The translations under genes were made by a program, and so were the position numbers. From Leptospiraceae bacterium (GTDB taxonomy: Bacteria; Spirochaetota; Leptospiria; Turneriellales; Turneriellaceae), in NCBI GenBank assembly GCA_016788945.1, contig JAEUSA010000119.1, positions 1 to 5,173 of the forward strand: a DNA stretch of 5,173 bases, written 5' to 3'. Below, one piece after another: positions 3,301 to 5,173 of the stretch. Each line of letters opens with the position of its first letter. Position 1 is the first letter of the stretch. The notes under the pieces were generated by a model that searched no databases, was not told where the DNA came from, and saw only the letters and a list, made by a program, of their open reading frames with translations.

Positions 3301-5173
3301 ATGAACGCATGCAGAAAATATAGATATTTTGGTCTTTATTTCTATTTATGGGCCCTATGGATTTATTTACCAACGGTTTCGCTGCACGCAGCGCGAATCA
3401 ACTTCACCGCAGGCAACCCCGCCGTCGCGGACGATGTGAACGCAAATTTTATCGAGCTATACAATGCCAAATGGACGCTGACAGGCGCCGATCTGAGTTA
3501 TGGCGCCGGCAACATTGGTATTGGTGTTGCGACGCCTGGTGTTAAGCTTGGTGTCGTCGGCGGTTCTGCGATCACCAACAGTACCACCGGCTTTGCTATT
3601 TTAGGTGCAACGAGCGGCACGCACCTGTCGCTCGATTCCACGCAGATTCAGGGTTGGTCGAATACGACGGCGGCAAATATGACGCTCAATGGCTTTGGAG
3701 GTTATGTCGGTATCGGCGCTGCACCGCTGACTACGCTGTTTGTTTCAGGGCAGCTGAATTTTGGCATTGCGATACAGAACCCGAACGACACTACTGCAAA
3801 TCGCGGGGCGTCTTACCATTTTTATCATCAATCTACCGAAAATGCAAGAATCTATGCCAATCGGCAGACCGGCAACGCTGATGGTGCCGATCTCTATGTG
3901 CAGACGCGACCGGTCGGTGGCGCTCTCACCACGCGCATGACCTTACTTTCGACCGGAGAATTAGGAGTAGGGACGACTGCGCCTGGAGCAAAATTGCACA
4001 TTGGCGGTGCTGCCGATTCGAATGGCGCGACTCTCGCCACGATCAAGGCATCGGGAGGGCTCATTGTTGAAAATGCGGCAGGGACGAGTGCGCTGAACAT
4101 CGACGACAATGAGTTGAATTCCAGTGCAACATTCTTCATCAATACAAACGCCAAACCTGTGAACGTCGGTGGATCGTTGACAGCGGGAAATAGCGCAGCC
4201 GCCGGGCTCTACCAATTTTATGCCAAAGGCAACATCAATGGCACGAGCACAGCCCCTCAAGATCACATTGCCATTATCGAAAATGCCAGCAACGGCGTTT
4301 CGCCGGGGCCAGATGGTCTTGCGATTTGGTTCAGCGGCATCAGTACCGTCGATAGTGGCAATAATTTTATCACGTTTCTTGCAGGGGGAAATCTTTCGGC
4401 CGCAACATCAAAAGGCGCTATTGAAGGCAACGGTGGCGGGGGAAACGCCGTATTCACGAGTGGTAACGCAGACTACGCTGAAATGTTACGCTTAGGGAAC
4501 GGATTGCCCACGCCTGAGGCGGGAGACATTGTCGCGATCGATCACGGCAATGCCGTATCTTCGCTCCAGGGAAATCTGTTCATGCCGGTTTCCCATTCTT
4601 CCATTGTCATCGGCAATACTCCGGCGAACCGAGGAGACAGAAGTAAGTTCGCTACGGCGGGTTTCATCGGCCAGGTTAAGATAAAAGTGCGCGGTAGTGT
4701 GCACAGCGGCGACTTCGTTATCGCCTCTGAAAAAGAAGCGGGAATCGGCGTCGCGGTTGCGGCCAAGGACATACTTCCCGGCCAATTCACGCGCGTGGTC
4801 GGCCGTGCTTGGGAAACATCGAACAATCCAAGTATTAAGCTCATCAACTGCCTTGTCGGGGTGCCGCAAGCTTACCCCATTCAGGAAATCGTCACGCGCG
4901 TTGAGGCGCATAATCACCACCGCCTTGCGGCGTTAGAAACAAAATCCCAGACATTGGAACAACGCGCGGCTGACGCAGAAAAGAGACTCTCTGCCGCGAG
5001 AGATCAATTGCACCATGACAAAGCCGCTGCCGACACCCGCATAGCCGCGCTCGAAAATAAACTTGTGGAACAAGGACGCCGCCTGAATGACGAACTCATA
5101 GCGCGCAGGCAGCAAGAAATCCGCCTTGCGAAATTAGAGCAAGTGTTGCAGAAGCAAATCATCGCTAGGCAAT
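3301..5173 (+). CDS. fibre-like surface protein with DYAE-type C-terminal domain and coiled coil (3' partial)
   Basis: The frame is open from ATG at 3301 to the window edge (624 complete codons, no stop). Residues 1-30 form a signal peptide unusually rich in Tyr, Trp and Phe, with likely cleavage after SLHA. The mature start carries NFTAG..A..DVNANF (34-50), a motif frequent at the N-termini of secreted fibre-like proteins. Three GxxGxG repeats of the kind seen in tail-fibre-like proteins follow: GNIGIG..TPGVKL (70-83), GYVGIG (134-139) and GELGVGTTAPGAKLHIGG (219-236). Residues 372-395 (GAIEGNG, then ADYAEM) lead into a C-terminal domain reaching about 524, with GDIVAID, IVIGN, FIGQVKIKVRG, SGDFVIAS and VVGRAWE blocks. 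This matches a recurring domain of bacterial fibre-like proteins, possibly related to Peptidase_G2 self-cleaving assembly domains. From about 529 onward it is a charged heptad coiled coil (EAHNHHRLAALE.., then LENKLVEQGRRL), suggesting oligomerisation. Attachment to the cell surface is inferred. Confidence 0.9.
   Translation, partial: MNACRKYRYFGLYFYLWALWIYLPTVSLHAARINFTAGNPAVADDVNANFIELYNAKWTLTGADLSYGAGNIGIGVATPGVKLGVVGGSAITNSTTGFAILGATSGTHLSLDSTQIQGWSNTTAANMTLNGFGGYVGIGAAPLTTLFVSGQLNFGIAIQNPNDTTANRGASYHFYHQSTENARIYANRQTGNADGADLYVQTRPVGGALTTRMTLLSTGELGVGTTAPGAKLHIGGAADSNGATLATIKASGGLIVENAAGTSALNIDDNELNSSATFFINTNAKPVNVGGSLTAGNSAAAGLYQFYAKGNINGTSTAPQDHIAIIENASNGVSPGPDGLAIWFSGISTVDSGNNFITFLAGGNLSAATSKGAIEGNGGGGNAVFTSGNADYAEMLRLGNGLPTPEAGDIVAIDHGNAVSSLQGNLFMPVSHSSIVIGNTPANRGDRSKFATAGFIGQVKIKVRGSVHSGDFVIASEKEAGIGVAVAAKDILPGQFTRVVGRAWETSNNPSIKLINCLVGVPQAYPIQEIVTRVEAHNHHRLAALETKSQTLEQRAADAEKRLSAARDQLHHDKAAADTRIAALENKLVEQGRRLNDELIARRQQEIRLAKLEQVLQKQIIARQ

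Noticed and set aside
3348..4936. Several 64-142-residue frames on both strands
   Set aside because: All are in other frames of the long open gene from 3301, whose signal peptide, repeats and domain motifs are coherent.
3301..5173. Prophage tail-fibre gene
   Set aside because: The protein has a signal peptide, which phage tail fibres lack. No other phage structural, lysis or integrase gene is nearby, so a host surface protein is more likely.
1..5173. CRISPR array, insertion sequence or defence island
   Set aside because: No regularly spaced repeats, transposase motifs, long terminal inverted repeats or nuclease/helicase genes were seen.

Overview
The window is a chromosomal stretch from a diderm (Gram-negative-type) bacterium of moderate GC content. 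It carries one complete, highly conserved housekeeping RNA gene, RNase P RNA (rnpB). Around it are four sizeable protein genes and one tiny membrane-protein gene, none with a well-characterised function. Four of the five protein genes encode exported or membrane products: a multi-pass membrane protein, a secreted four-cysteine protein, a membrane-anchored zinc-ribbon protein and a fibre-like surface protein. The gene mix and protein style would suit a Leptospira/Turneriella-type spirochaete. That placement is a guess from style only, because no lineage-specific marker is present and the rnpB sequence was not compared with a database.

Layout. Bases 1-97 hold a dense cluster of inverted repeats ending in a terminator-like hairpin, possibly overlapping the last codons of an upstream gene. 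Bases 98-208 show no gene, only a weak candidate promoter. rnpB (about 216-685, +) follows and is closed by an excellent intrinsic terminator (686-724). Then come a 27-residue single-helix membrane ORF (756-839, +) and a 195-residue multi-pass membrane protein (840-1427, +), whose ATG directly abuts the stop of the small ORF. A 271-residue exported protein (1551-2366, +) converges on a 254-residue bitopic protein (2404-3168, -) with a periplasmic domain, one transmembrane helix and a cytoplasmic four-cysteine zinc ribbon. Divergent from it, a long reading frame (3301 to the window end, +, no stop reached) encodes a surface or fibre-like protein: signal peptide, FTAG..A..DVNANF motif, three GxxGIG-type repeats, a DYAE-type C-terminal domain and a coiled coil.

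How it works together. The small ORF and the 195-residue membrane gene look like one translationally coupled unit. The other genes appear to be single transcription units. Two of them have a -10-like hexamer 5-6 bases before the likely ATG and no Shine-Dalgarno sequence, which suggests leaderless mRNAs. I see no CRISPR array, transposase, tRNA or recognisable defence system. The best candidates for something undescribed are the small-ORF/membrane-protein pair, the branched repeat structure at the left edge and the transmembrane zinc-ribbon protein.
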